From RGIG5612 sp045616165 (GTDB lineage: Bacteria; Bacillota; Clostridia; Lachnospirales; Lachnospiraceae), in assembly GCA_045616165.1 (NCBI GenBank), contig JAZLGF010000013.1:124001-188000 (forward strand): a DNA stretch of 64,000 nt, read 5' to 3'. Positions 1 to 8,965 of this stretch are shown one piece after another (positions within the stretch are counted from its first letter, which is position 1; each line of letters opens with the position of its first letter). The position numbers and the translations under genes are program-made. The notes beneath the pieces were generated by a model that searched no databases, was not told where the DNA came from, and worked only from the letters and a program-made list of their open reading frames with translations.

Positions 1-446
1 TTAGTGGTGATACTAAAGGAAAAGTAACTTTACGTATTCCTGTTTATACAACAATGGCAAAAGACCCTTGTCCATGTCCTGCTGATACTTCTTCGTTAAG
101 TAAAAGATATGATTCTAAAGGCAATATTATAGCCAGAAGTGGAGAAACTATAAAAATGGAGCCTGCTGGCAAGTCTTCTAAAGCTGAAGAGAAGGTTCAA
201 CCTACACCAACACCAACGCCTTCATCAAAACCAACATCGCAAACAACTACTACAACATATAAAAAAGGTGATGCTAATGGTGATGGAAAAATCTCTCCAG
301 CAGATTACTTAATCGTTAAAAACTATATTCTTGGAAAATATAAGTTTACTGATTCGGCTAAGAAATCAGCTGCTGATGCGACAGGTGATGGAAAAGTTAG
401 TCCAGCAGATTACTTAAAGATTAAAAATACAATTTTAGGAAAATAG
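1..446 (+). CDS. C-terminal part of a dockerin-bearing secreted protein (5' truncated by window)
   Basis: The reading frame is open from base 3, so the gene begins before the window. The visible end has a short beta-rich piece, a Cys-Pro-rich stretch (DPCPCPAD), a Pro/Thr linker (PTPTPTPSSKPTSQTTTTT) and a type I dockerin of about 60 residues. The dockerin has two calcium loops, GDANGDGKISPAD and ADATGDGKVSPAD, each followed by a YL..KN.ILGK helix. Dockerins bind cohesin domains and attach secreted enzymes or adhesins to scaffolds or the cell surface. The catalytic or binding part lies outside the window, so the function is unknown. The next gene starts 3 bases downstream, so the two are probably cotranscribed. 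Confidence 0.8.
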   Translation, partial: SGDTKGKVTLRIPVYTTMAKDPCPCPADTSSLSKRYDSKGNIIARSGETIKMEPAGKSSKAEEKVQPTPTPTPSSKPTSQTTTTTYKKGDANGDGKISPADYLIVKNYILGKYKFTDSAKKSAADATGDGKVSPADYLKIKNTILGK

Positions 447-448
447 AT

Positions 449-1723
449 ATGAAAAATAATAGAAAAATACCAATTATTATAGTTGTCACAATGCTTTTAT
501 CGATGTTGTTTGCTACATCATCATATGCAGGTGTTTATACACAGGATAATGTTACTGTTGAAGTAGGCAGTACTGTAACGATTGCTGTTTCTTCAGGTGA
601 TTGTTATGGACATTATTATGTAAACGGAACTTCTGGATCATGCAGTGCATGGGACGGCGGTGATGGATGGCTTGAACCTGGAGAAAATGGATATGTAACA
701 ATCAAAGGCGATAGTTTAGGCAGTGGAACTGTTGAAATTGGATATTATGTTACTGATGAAAAATATAATGATATTGAAAGTTCAATTTCTGTTGGTGTTA
801 ATGTTGTAGAAAGTATTTATGATGGTGGCGGTGAGCAACTAGAGGAGGAAGAAGATACTCCTTTAGCCGTATCTATAGGTGATACAAAATATAAAATTAC
901 AGCTGATTTAAGTGAAGTTAAACTTCCTGAAGGATTTACTAAAGTTGATGGCACTTATTTAAATGAAAAGGTTAATGTTGCAAAATATGTAACTGCTGAT
1001 AAAAACGAAGAAATAATTTTATATGCTCTTGTTCCTAAGGAAGGCGGAGACGTTATTTTTATGACATATGATTCTTCTAAAAAGGAATTTAAGGAGCCAA
1101 AGATAATTAAACAAGGAAATATTATATATTATTTGTTAAATGTACCGAATAGTTTAGAACTTCCTGAAAACTTTCAGATTAAAGACACTTCTATAGGTGA
1201 TATTTCTGCTAATTCCATTGTTCAAAAAGATAGCAAATCTAATGATTTTGTTTATCTTTATGCATTAGCTAATGGAAAAGAAGGTTATTATTCCTATGAT
1301 ACTAAAGAGGGTACTATCCAAAGATGCACAGACTTAGAAGACAGAATCTCTCCTAATGTCGAAATAGTTGAAATAAAAAATCCTGTTAATAAGACGATGG
1401 TTATTATTATCGGCGTTGCTATATTAGCTGTTTTAGCTATGGGCATAATACTAATTGTTGTTTTAGTAAAAAGAAAAAAGGAAAAAAACGATAAAGAAGA
1501 AGATGATTATTACCAAGCATATAATTCATATGAATATGATGATACACCGGACGAAGATGAAACCGAAAAGTCTGATGAAATAGATGAATTAGATGTAATA
1601 GATTTATCCGAAGATAATGAAGGTCTAGAGGAAATAAAATCAATTATGTCAAAAGACTTAGAGGAAGATGATGGATTAGATTTAATAGATTTATCAAAGA
1701 AGACAAAGGATTCTGAAAAATAA
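449..1723 (+). CDS. Membrane-anchored surface protein of unknown function
   Basis: I do not recognise a named family. The 424-residue product begins with a signal peptide (hydrophobic core about residues 7-25, ending near SSYAG). A Cys- and Gly-rich beta domain follows, resembling bacterial Ig-like domains (to about residue 130), then a second extracellular region. One membrane helix lies near residues 313-337, followed by a basic stop-transfer stretch (KRKKEK) and a very acidic cytoplasmic tail rich in Asp, Glu and Ser. It starts just after the dockerin gene with only a weak AGGA upstream, which suggests coupled translation. Cotranscription hints at a joint role, perhaps as a cell-surface anchor, but no cohesin domain is evident. 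Confidence 0.65.
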   Translation: MKNNRKIPIIIVVTMLLSMLFATSSYAGVYTQDNVTVEVGSTVTIAVSSGDCYGHYYVNGTSGSCSAWDGGDGWLEPGENGYVTIKGDSLGSGTVEIGYYVTDEKYNDIESSISVGVNVVESIYDGGGEQLEEEEDTPLAVSIGDTKYKITADLSEVKLPEGFTKVDGTYLNEKVNVAKYVTADKNEEIILYALVPKEGGDVIFMTYDSSKKEFKEPKIIKQGNIIYYLLNVPNSLELPENFQIKDTSIGDISANSIVQKDSKSNDFVYLYALANGKEGYYSYDTKEGTIQRCTDLEDRISPNVEIVEIKNPVNKTMVIIIGVAILAVLAMGIILIVVLVKRKKEKNDKEEDDYYQAYNSYEYDDTPDEDETEKSDEIDELDVIDLSEDNEGLEEIKSIMSKDLEEDDGLDLIDLSKKTKDSEK

Positions 1724-1784
1724 TAAATTAATAAGTTTTCATTCGTATACCTCCCAACGTAGTATATGATAGTATATCAAAGAG

Positions 1785-1824
1785 AAAAATCCGATAAACA
1801 CAGATGTCGGATTTTTCTTTTTTA
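1785..1824 (+). terminator. Rho-independent terminator after the surface-protein pair
   Basis: A 10-bp stem (AAAAATCCGA pairing with TCGGATTTTT) is followed by a T-rich run (CTTTTTT). It closes the dockerin/surface-protein unit and separates it from the riboswitch region. The rest of 1825-1940 is AT-rich with nothing else recognised. Confidence 0.8.
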
Positions 1825-1944
1825 AAGGATATATGCTAACAGGGGCTTTGGTAATTATTTATAATGTTTTATAAAAATTTTTTTAATTTAAAAAATCGTA
1901 TTGAAATAGTTTTATAAAGTATTTATAGTGCTTATATTGATAAT

Positions 1945-2191
1945 TTAATAGGTTAGCAAGTTCTTTGAATTTATTTTAAAGCTAAGATGGAATCCGGTGA
2001 GAATCCGGAGCGGACCCGCCACTGTAAGCGAGGAGTTTTATTCAAGGTCTATCAATATTAGACAACCATTGAAATTTATTTTGAGAAGGTTGAATAAAAT
2101 GATGATACGTAAGTCAGGAGACATGCTTGTTATACCATATTGTTTTGCTGCGAGGAATCAGCATGACAAGTTATCATAGTAGCGAAAACGG
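1945..2191 (+). promoter_or_regulatory. Cobalamin (adenosylcobalamin) riboswitch aptamer
   Basis: The conserved core is clear: GAATCCGGTGAGAATCCGGA, then GCGGACCCGCCACTGTAAGC, and the B12-box-like AAGTCAGGAGACATGC near 2109-2126. It lies upstream of a cobalamin-type ECF transport operon and is followed by an intrinsic terminator, so it probably ends transcription when cobalamin is bound. The 5' boundary is approximate. A short reading frame inside this region is not a gene. Confidence 0.93.
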
Positions 2192-2225
2192 AGCTGCATA
2201 CCATATGGTGTGCAGCTTTTTATTT
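2192..2225 (+). terminator. Riboswitch expression-platform terminator
   Basis: The strong hairpin AGCTGCATACC / GGTGTGCAGCT with an ATAT loop is followed by TTTTATTTT. It sits directly after the B12 aptamer and 25 bases before the first gene of the transport operon, as expected for transcriptional attenuation by cobalamin. Confidence 0.88.
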
Positions 2226-2249
2226 TGAGTTAAAAAATGGAGGATTATT

Positions 2250-2669
2250 ATGAAGAAAAAAATTACTTATGTAGTACTATCAATTGCTATTATAGCTGCG
2301 TTTATATTAACTGGTTGTGGTAGCTCAACAGTTGGAACAGGTGAAGCAGAAACTAAGAAAGCAGAAACAAAAGATACTATTTCTATTACAATTAAAATTT
2401 CTAATGATTTAATTGAACCAAAATGCAATGAAGAAGAAGTTGTTGAAACTTCAGCAAAAACATTAGGAGAATATGTTCAAAGTTCTGATAAATTTGAATA
2501 TGAAGTTACTGAGTTTGGAACAACAATAACAGCAATAAAAGGTGCAAAAGATGGCACAGACGGAATATATTGGATGTTCAAAGTAGATGGTGAAGACAGC
2601 ATGGTTGGTGCAGATGGCGTTGATCTTAAAGATGGAAGCGTTTATGAATTTTATACAATGGCTTACTAA
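2250..2669 (+). CDS. DUF4430 (transcobalamin-like) lipoprotein, probable cobalamin-capture protein
   Basis: A 139-residue lipoprotein with signal peptide and lipobox LTGC (Cys 23 or so). The mature part matches the DUF4430 pattern also found at the C-terminal end of intrinsic factor/transcobalamin-type proteins: a beta-rich domain with TLGEYVQSS, then GIYWMFKVDGED and a final GSVYEFYTMAY. It is the first gene behind the B12 riboswitch, with RBS GGAGGA before the ATG. It is therefore inferred to bind cobalamin outside the membrane and pass it to the ECF transporter encoded downstream. Binding itself cannot be seen from sequence. Confidence 0.75.
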   Translation: MKKKITYVVLSIAIIAAFILTGCGSSTVGTGEAETKKAETKDTISITIKISNDLIEPKCNEEEVVETSAKTLGEYVQSSDKFEYEVTEFGTTITAIKGAKDGTDGIYWMFKVDGEDSMVGADGVDLKDGSVYEFYTMAY

Positions 2670-2746
2670 TTAAACTATTTAACCGTAATTTTGATTTTTG
2701 TTATATAATGAACTTGTAATAAAAATATACAAGAAGGTTTAACGAA

Positions 2747-3697
2747 ATGAAAAAAATTAAAAAGATTTTAGCTATTGTTTTAATATTAAGTCTTTCTGTT
2801 TGTTTACTTTGCGCTTGCAAGAAGGAAACAAAAGAAGAAAAAGAAACTACAACAAAAGAGGAGCCTACGACACATGAGCCGGAAAATGTGCTTATGAAAG
2901 TGGCTGCTGATAATGATTTTAGACATGCTTTTAGAGATGCCTTTGATACATTTACTGATGGTACTGGGGCTGGAAGCATGACGTATGATTATAGAGATAA
3001 AAATTCTGTTAAGATTTTATTATCTCAACTTTACGGACCAAAAGCATGTATTGATTATTCTCTTTATCCAGTGGAGCAACCAGTTGATAATGGAACTAGT
3101 GTGCAATTAAAGGCAGATTCATTAAAGTGGGTTGCTGTGAATATATTCCATGCTGATGAAGATAGCGTTGATTCTTTTATTAAATCATCTCCTGATTGTA
3201 AAGATGGTGTTTTTATAAAAGAATATGAAAAAGATGAAAACGGAGCAGTTTGGTACTATAGCACAACAAATGTAAGAGAAGCTTTAGATGATGGCTTATA
3301 CTATTATGTGCAAATGAATCGTATCCATAATGACCCAAGTAATTCGGGAAGAAATGGTGGAAGCTATAACCAGGAATATTACGGAGTATTTGCTAAAGAG
3401 GAGATTGATGGAACTGAGTATTGGACAATGTTTACGTATGGTTCATCTGGCTATAATCGTTTAATAAAGGATCCTAACCTTGAACCTGATACATATTTTT
3501 CTTCTGAAAAGAAAATGCTAACTGTTGATGACGGAATAATTATGCGTGCTGGCCCGAGTAAAGAATATAAAGCTATTTGTACATATAACAAAGATATTAT
3601 GATGATGGCAATTGGCACAAAAGGTGATTGGATTTATTGCCATTATTATGACGGATATGGATGGATTCATAATTCGTTATTAAAGGATGCTGAATAA
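2747..3697 (+). CDS. Lipoprotein with C-terminal SH3-like domain, unknown function
   Basis: The 316-residue product has a signal peptide with lipobox LCAC near residue 23, then a charged Glu/Thr/Lys linker. The central region (about residues 50-240) is not recognised. The C-terminal 60 residues resemble a bacterial SH3 fold (IIMRAGPSKEYKAI, then GDWIYCHYYDGYGWIHNS). Such domains often bind cell wall. It lies between the DUF4430 lipoprotein and the ECF T-component and very probably belongs to the riboswitch operon, although a TATAAT-like box at 2704-2709 could start a second transcript. A role in cobalamin uptake is inferred from position only. Confidence 0.6.
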   Translation: MKKIKKILAIVLILSLSVCLLCACKKETKEEKETTTKEEPTTHEPENVLMKVAADNDFRHAFRDAFDTFTDGTGAGSMTYDYRDKNSVKILLSQLYGPKACIDYSLYPVEQPVDNGTSVQLKADSLKWVAVNIFHADEDSVDSFIKSSPDCKDGVFIKEYEKDENGAVWYYSTTNVREALDDGLYYYVQMNRIHNDPSNSGRNGGSYNQEYYGVFAKEEIDGTEYWTMFTYGSSGYNRLIKDPNLEPDTYFSSEKKMLTVDDGIIMRAGPSKEYKAICTYNKDIMMMAIGTKGDWIYCHYYDGYGWIHNSLLKDAE

Positions 3698-3702
3698 ATT
3701 TA

Positions 3703-4620
3703 ATGGAAATGAGTAATAGTCGTTTTTGCGACGAATTTTCTACTTTTCATCCAATTAATAATATGATTTTCTTTTTGGGCGCAATAATTATGGGCATGTT
3801 CTTTTTGCATCCCGTTTTTGTTGTCGTTAATTTATTTGCGTCTATTATTTATCTTTTTATTGTAAAAAAAAGGAAAGCTTTTAAGGATTTATTATGGGTT
3901 TTAATTGTATTAGTTATTATTACTTTTATTAACCCATTTTTTAATCCTTCTGGCAAAACAGTTCTTTTTATGATTTTTATTACCAGACCATATACGTTAG
4001 AGGCATTAATTTATGGATTGGCTTTAGGCGGAATGGCATCTTCGATTCTTTGTTGGTTTGCATGTTATAATGCTGTTATGACGAGCGATAAATTCATCTA
4101 TGCCTTTGGGAAATTACTCCCTTCAATATCGCTAATTCTTTCGATGATTTTAAGATTAATTCCAAATCTGATTAGAAAGTCTAAACAAATATCTAATGCC
4201 AGGGCATGTATAGGCATGGCCGGGAATTCGTCTACTTCAACAAAAGAAAAATTAAAAAATGGAGCGGTTGTTTTATCTACACTTACTAGCTGGTCTTTAG
4301 AAGGCGGAATTGTTACTGCCGATTCGATGAAGGCTAGAGGATATGGCGCAGTTAAAAAACGTACGAGCTTTCAAGAATATAAATATGGAGTGCGAAATAT
4401 TGTTTTGACAATAATACTAGGCATTTTGATTTTTATTGTAATTTTTTGTGCTGCAAATAATGGAACGTATGCGATGTACACACCAGAGCTTAAGCTCACA
4501 TGGTTTGGCGATTGGTACATGTTAATCGGAACGATAGTTTATGCTATTTTTCTTTTCATTCCATCGATTGTAGACATTAAGGAGATTGTTAAATGGCAAA
4601 TATTGAGATCAAAGATTTAA
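3703..4620 (+). CDS. ecfT: ECF transporter transmembrane (T) component
   Basis: A 305-residue polytopic membrane protein of the CbiQ/EcfT family. It has about five to six hydrophobic segments and a cytoplasmic coupling region with the family's Ala-Arg-Gly signature (ADSMKARGYG, about residue 206-215), which contacts the ATPase subunits. It starts 5 bases after the preceding lipoprotein stop, and its 3' end overlaps the ATPase gene by 28 bases. The weak ribosome site suggests coupling; a second in-frame ATG six bases later could be the true start. With the fused ATPase and S-component it forms a complete ECF importer. Confidence 0.88.
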   Translation: MEMSNSRFCDEFSTFHPINNMIFFLGAIIMGMFFLHPVFVVVNLFASIIYLFIVKKRKAFKDLLWVLIVLVIITFINPFFNPSGKTVLFMIFITRPYTLEALIYGLALGGMASSILCWFACYNAVMTSDKFIYAFGKLLPSISLILSMILRLIPNLIRKSKQISNARACIGMAGNSSTSTKEKLKNGAVVLSTLTSWSLEGGIVTADSMKARGYGAVKKRTSFQEYKYGVRNIVLTIILGILIFIVIFCAANNGTYAMYTPELKLTWFGDWYMLIGTIVYAIFLFIPSIVDIKEIVKWQILRSKI

Positions 4621-6356
4621 GCTTTTCTTATCCTACAAGCAAAGATAAATTAGCACTTAATAACGTATCGCTTTTTATTTCCCAGGGTGAATATATTACA
4701 CTTTGTGGTCGAAGCGGTTCTGGGAAGTCAACTCTTCTAAATCAGTTAAAAAGTGCTTTAACACCTAATGGAATAAAAAAAGGTGGAGTATATTTAGATG
4801 ACGTTTTATTAGAAGACGTTGACCTTAAAACACAATCTTCAATGATTGGTTATGTTATGCAAGATCCAGATAGCCAAATTGTTACTGATAAAGTTTGGCA
4901 TGAGCTTAGCTTTGGTCTGGAAAATCTCGGCATAGATAAAAGAGTTATGAGAATTAGGGTTGCTGAAATGGCTAGCTATTTTGGAATTCAAAGCTGGTTT
5001 AATAAAGATGTTAGTGAACTTTCAGGTGGCCAAAAACAACTCCTTAATCTTGCTTCTATTATGGCTATGCAACCTTCTATACTTATTCTTGATGAACCTA
5101 CAAGCCAGTTAGATCCTATTGCGGCTTCGGATTTTCTCAACACAGTAAAAAAGATAAATATAGAACTTGGAACAACAATTATTATTACTGAGCATCGTCT
5201 TGAAGATATCTTTCATGCATCTAGCAGAGTTATTGTAATGGAAAAAGGGGGCGTTGTTGCGGATGAGTCACCAAAGAAAATAGGCGAATACTTAAAAGAA
5301 AATAATAATGATATGTTTGCGGCTATGCCTACACCGGTTCAGGTTTTTTATGGAATAAAAAGTCAGCTTGATAAAGCATTGCCTGAGAATAATTTTAATG
5401 TTTCACCGCTTACTGTTGGTGAAGGAAGGAGTTTCCTTAGCAATATATTTAACGAAAACAATATAACTATTGATTGTCCACCTTTTAATTTGATTTCGGA
5501 ACATGAAGAAAAAGAAATAGCAATTGAGTTAAAAGATATTTGGTTTAGATATGATAAAAATTTACCTGATGTCTTAAAAGACACTTCTTTTAAGGTTCCA
5601 AAGGGAAGTATTTTTGCTATTGTTGGCGGAAACGGAACTGGAAAAAGTACTTCACTTAAAGTTTTGTGTGGTTTATTAAAACCGTATAAAGGACAGGTTT
5701 TAATTAATGGTAAAAAGCTCAGCTCATATAAGAGTGCTGAACTTTTTAAAGAAAATATTGCGATGCTTCCTCAAGATCCTAAAAGCTTGTTTGTAAAAAT
5801 GAGCGTTCGTGAAGATTTAGAAGAAATGCTTGGAGTGCAGGTTGCTTCTAAGCTTGAAAAAGAAGAAGAAAAATTAGGTTACGAAAATGTGCCACTTCCA
5901 AAAGAGATTGAAGAGGTTGCTACGCTTTGTGATATTTCTGGGTTACTTTATTCCCATCCATATGATTTATCAGGTGGTGAACAACAAAGAGTTGCGCTTG
6001 CAAAAGTTTTACTTACTAAACCTAAGATTTTAATTTTGGATGAGCCTACAAAAGGTCTTGATAATTTATTTAAGATTTCTTTTGCAAAAATATTAAAAAA
6101 CTTAAAAGATAATGGCACAACAATTTTAATGGTTTCGCATGATATAGAATTTTGCGCGAAGTACGCTGATATTGTCGGAATGTTCTTTGATGGCAATATG
6201 GTTACTTCAAACGTTCCAAATAAATTCTTTGCTCAAAATAGTTTTTATACTACGGCGGCAAATAGAATGGCTAGACATTTGTTTAAGGAAGCAATTTCTA
6301 CGGAAGACGTTATCCAGGTTGCTAACGCTAACTTCAAGATGTGGAAAAAGAAATAA
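4593..6356 (+). CDS. ECF transporter fused double ATPase (EcfA1-EcfA2 type)
   Basis: The 587-residue protein carries two ABC ATPase domains in one chain. Domain 1 has Walker A GRSGSGKST (about residue 39), signature LSGGQ and Walker B LILDEPTSQLD. Domain 2 has Walker A GGNGTGKST (about residue 347), signature LSGGEQQR and Walker B LILDEPTKGLD. Two separate ATPases are common in ECF systems; here both are fused. RBS AAGGAG at 4579-4584 lies within the end of the T gene and fixes the start. It hydrolyses ATP to drive vitamin import with the T and S components on either side. Confidence 0.92.
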   Translation: MANIEIKDLSFSYPTSKDKLALNNVSLFISQGEYITLCGRSGSGKSTLLNQLKSALTPNGIKKGGVYLDDVLLEDVDLKTQSSMIGYVMQDPDSQIVTDKVWHELSFGLENLGIDKRVMRIRVAEMASYFGIQSWFNKDVSELSGGQKQLLNLASIMAMQPSILILDEPTSQLDPIAASDFLNTVKKINIELGTTIIITEHRLEDIFHASSRVIVMEKGGVVADESPKKIGEYLKENNNDMFAAMPTPVQVFYGIKSQLDKALPENNFNVSPLTVGEGRSFLSNIFNENNITIDCPPFNLISEHEEKEIAIELKDIWFRYDKNLPDVLKDTSFKVPKGSIFAIVGGNGTGKSTSLKVLCGLLKPYKGQVLINGKKLSSYKSAELFKENIAMLPQDPKSLFVKMSVREDLEEMLGVQVASKLEKEEEKLGYENVPLPKEIEEVATLCDISGLLYSHPYDLSGGEQQRVALAKVLLTKPKILILDEPTKGLDNLFKISFAKILKNLKDNGTTILMVSHDIEFCAKYADIVGMFFDGNMVTSNVPNKFFAQNSFYTTAANRMARHLFKEAISTEDVIQVANANFKMWKKK

Positions 6357-7075
6357 TGAAAAATCTTAATCAGAATAAAAAAAGAATAACGCTTTGGGTA
6401 AGTCTTATAGTTGTCTTTGTTTTAATTCCGGCGACTGTTGCGCTTAGTTATGTTTTTGGCGATAGAAAGCTTTATATCGCTAGCGTTATTATTGTTATTT
6501 TGGCGATGGTTCCTTTCTTTGTTAGTTTTGAAAATAAAAAACCTAATGTTAGATATCTTGCTACAATCGCGGTTCTTACGGCGATAGTAGTTATTAGCAG
6601 AGTTGTATTTTTATGGCTTCCATCTTTTAAGCCTATGGCCGGAATTATAATTCTAATCGGAATGTCTTTTGGACCACAGGCTGGGTTTATGAGTGGAGCT
6701 ATTTCAATGATTATTAGTAATATGATTTTTGGCCAGGGACCTTGGACTCCGTGGCAGATGTTTTGCTATGGTCTTATTGGTCTTATTGCTGGTTTTTTAT
6801 CTAAAGCAAAAATATTTAGTCAAAAGCATATAATTAGAACAAGTATTATTTCATTCTTCTTAATCTTCATTTTAAGTGGAATAATACTTGATACGAATTC
6901 GCTTTTATGGCTTTCATCATCAGTAAATTTCGCTAGCGCAATAACTTTTTATATTGCTGGAATGCCTATGAATATAACAAACGGTTTAACCGGAGCCTTT
7001 AGCGTTTTTATTCTTATTAAACCGTTTTTCGCTATTATTACAAGACTTAAAAATAAATACGGTATTTCTAGATAA
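6356..7075 (+). CDS. ECF transporter substrate-binding (S) component, probably cobalamin-specific (CbrT-like)
   Basis: A membrane protein of about 239 residues with six hydrophobic segments and the S-component pattern GPQAGFMSGAISMIISN followed by GPWTPWQMFCYGLIG. The ATG at 6356 overlaps the stop of the ATPase gene (TAATG). A GTG at 6341 in the same frame is possible but less likely. Substrate specificity is not legible from the sequence; cobalamin is inferred because the operon sits behind a B12 riboswitch with a DUF4430 lipoprotein. An AT-only stem near 7072-7089 followed by a T-rich run may end the operon. Confidence 0.8.
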   Translation: MKNLNQNKKRITLWVSLIVVFVLIPATVALSYVFGDRKLYIASVIIVILAMVPFFVSFENKKPNVRYLATIAVLTAIVVISRVVFLWLPSFKPMAGIIILIGMSFGPQAGFMSGAISMIISNMIFGQGPWTPWQMFCYGLIGLIAGFLSKAKIFSQKHIIRTSIISFFLIFILSGIILDTNSLLWLSSSVNFASAITFYIAGMPMNITNGLTGAFSVFILIKPFFAIITRLKNKYGISR

Positions 7076-7102
7076 TAAAGTTTTATTATTCTTTTTTCTT
7101 TA

Positions 7103-7131
7103 TTGAATTTTCTTATCAAAGAGAGTATTAT
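7103..7131 (+). promoter_or_regulatory. Predicted sigma-A promoter of the SDR/cyclase/thiolase operon
   Basis: TTGAAT at 7103-7108, a 17-base spacer and TATTAT at 7126-7131 lie about 50 bases before the start of the SDR gene. The match is good, but promoter-like patterns are frequent in AT-rich DNA. Confidence 0.5.
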
Positions 7132-7178
7132 TAGTTTAGTTAAATATGCATTATTTTCTTTAAGGAGGAGATTAAAAA

Positions 7179-8000
7179 ATGGTAAGTTTAGACAAAAATT
7201 TTGTTGATAACATGTTTTCAGTTGAGGGTAAAGTTGCATTAGTTACTGGTGCTACTGGAGCTCTTGGCAAAGTTGCTGCTAAGACATACGGATATCAGGG
7301 CGCAAAAGTTGCTATGACAGGCCGTAACGAAGCTAAGTTAAAAGAATTAGCTGACGAATTCGCAGCTGAAGGAATCGACTGCGCTTATTTCGTAGCTGAT
7401 CCTGCTAAAGAAGAAGATGTTCAAAAATTAGTTGCTGACGTTGTAGCAAAATATGGAAGAATTGATATCTTAATGATTGCTCACGGCTTCAATAAACCAC
7501 AGAACATTTTAGAGCAAAGCGTTGCTGATTGGCAGTACATTATGGATGCTGATTGTAAGAGCGTTTATGTTGTTCTTAAATACGTTTCAATGCAGATGGT
7601 TGCTCAACTTCCAGAAGGTGAGCCAGTTGCATCAGGCAAAGGTGGAAAAATTGTTGTTGTTACTAGCCAAAGATCAAAGAGAGGTATGGCAGGTTACACA
7701 GGATATTGTACATCAAAGGGTGGCGCTGATATGATGATTGCTTCTGCAGCATGTGATCTTTCAGCTCAATACGGCATTAACGTTAATGCTATCTGCCCAA
7801 CAGTATTCCGTTCAGAATTAACAGAATGGATGTTTGATCCTGAATCAGCAGTTTACCAGAACTTCATGAAGAGAGAGCCTATCGGCCGTCTTGCTGAACC
7901 TTCTGACTTTGCTGGATATATTACATTCCTTTCATCAGACGCATCAAATTACATCACTGGCGCAGCATGTGACTGCTCAGGCGGATACCTTGTATGCTAA
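7179..8000 (+). CDS. Short-chain dehydrogenase/reductase; candidate phloroglucinol reductase
   Basis: A 273-residue classical SDR. The cofactor loop is TGATGALG (residues 23-30), TGRN follows strand 2 (Arg 49 suggests NADPH), and the catalytic set is Ser 163, Tyr 176 and Lys 180 in GYTGYCTSK. The usual NNAG motif reads IAHG. RBS AAGGAGGAG. It leads an operon with a 3-hydroxyacyl-CoA dehydrogenase, a cyclase-family hydrolase and a thiolase. Bacterial phloroglucinol reductases are SDRs related to polyhydroxynaphthalene reductases, so NADPH reduction of phloroglucinol to dihydrophloroglucinol is a plausible role. The family is certain; the substrate is inferred from neighbours. Other cyclic ketones or 3-oxoacyl substrates are possible. 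Confidence 0.8.
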   Translation: MVSLDKNFVDNMFSVEGKVALVTGATGALGKVAAKTYGYQGAKVAMTGRNEAKLKELADEFAAEGIDCAYFVADPAKEEDVQKLVADVVAKYGRIDILMIAHGFNKPQNILEQSVADWQYIMDADCKSVYVVLKYVSMQMVAQLPEGEPVASGKGGKIVVVTSQRSKRGMAGYTGYCTSKGGADMMIASAACDLSAQYGINVNAICPTVFRSELTEWMFDPESAVYQNFMKREPIGRLAEPSDFAGYITFLSSDASNYITGAACDCSGGYLVC

Positions 8001-8023
8001 TTATTTTTTAAGGAGAATGTAAA

Positions 8024-8953
8024 ATGAAAGAAGTTAAAAATGTTGTTATTTGTGGCGCTGGTATGATGGGTAATATGATTGCTCTCGTATTTTCTAGTTG
8101 TCCAGATTTTAATATCACTGTTTGGAACAGAAGAGAAAAACCTTGCAAAGAAGTTATCCAGGCTAACTTAGAACAGCTCCGCGATAAAGGAATTATCACT
8201 GATGATGAAATCAAAGCTCGTCTTGAGAGAATTAGCTTTGTATTCCCAGATAAAGGTGAAGAATTCAAAAACGCTGACCTAATTATTGAATGTGTAGCTG
8301 AAGAGATGGAAACAAAACAAAATCTCTTTGCTGAATTAGAAGGAATCTGTAAAGAAGATTGTATCTTCGCAACAAACACTTCTGTTATGAGCCCTACTGA
8401 AATTGGTTCAAAATGCGTTCATAAAGAAAGAGTTGTTGGAACACACTTCTGGAATCCAGGTCATTTAATTCCACTTGTAGAAGTTGTTAAAACAGAATCT
8501 ACTACAGAAGAAGTTATGCAAGCTACTATCGATGCATTAACAAGAGCAGGCAAAAAGCCTATCTACTGTAAGAAAGACGTTCCTGGATTCGTTGCTAACA
8601 GAATGCAACATGCTCTTTGGAGAGAAGCTATCTCTATCGTAGAGCAAGGAATCGCAGATCCTAAGACAGTAGATGATGCAGTTAAATATAGCTTCGGTCT
8701 TCGTCTTCCACAATTAGCTCCAATCGAGAACTCAGATATGGTTGGAACACAGCTTACATATAACATTCATAGTTATGTACTTAAATATTTAGCTGACAAC
8801 CACGAGCCATCACCACTTCTTCAGAAGATGCTTGATGAAGGTAAGATGGGATTCTCATCAAAAGAAGGATTCTTAGAGTGGACAGATGAATCTATCGCAG
8901 CTAGCAAAAAAGACCTTAATGAATATCTTATTAAGATGATTTATGGTAAATAA
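8024..8953 (+). CDS. 3-hydroxyacyl-CoA dehydrogenase (HAD family)
   Basis: A 309-residue two-domain enzyme. The NAD-binding Rossmann domain begins with GAGMMG (residues 11-16). The catalytic region has NTS (118-120), His 141 in HFWNP and Glu 153, and the helical C-terminal domain starts at VPGFVANRM (about 186). It oxidises 3-hydroxyacyl-CoA to 3-oxoacyl-CoA with NAD. In fermenters such a protein usually serves butyrate synthesis, but here no crotonase or butyryl-CoA dehydrogenase is adjacent. Placement between the SDR and the cyclase suggests a pathway-specific substrate, possibly 3-hydroxy-5-oxohexanoyl-CoA. RBS AAGGAG, 23 bases after the SDR gene. Confidence 0.88.
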   Translation: MKEVKNVVICGAGMMGNMIALVFSSCPDFNITVWNRREKPCKEVIQANLEQLRDKGIITDDEIKARLERISFVFPDKGEEFKNADLIIECVAEEMETKQNLFAELEGICKEDCIFATNTSVMSPTEIGSKCVHKERVVGTHFWNPGHLIPLVEVVKTESTTEEVMQATIDALTRAGKKPIYCKKDVPGFVANRMQHALWREAISIVEQGIADPKTVDDAVKYSFGLRLPQLAPIENSDMVGTQLTYNIHSYVLKYLADNHEPSPLLQKMLDEGKMGFSSKEGFLEWTDESIAASKKDLNEYLIKMIYGK

Positions 8954-8965
8954 GTTTTAAATTGT

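Noticed and set aside
1997..2179. 60-residue open frame on the plus strand
   Set aside because: It lies within the conserved core of the cobalamin riboswitch, has no ribosome site and no protein-like features.
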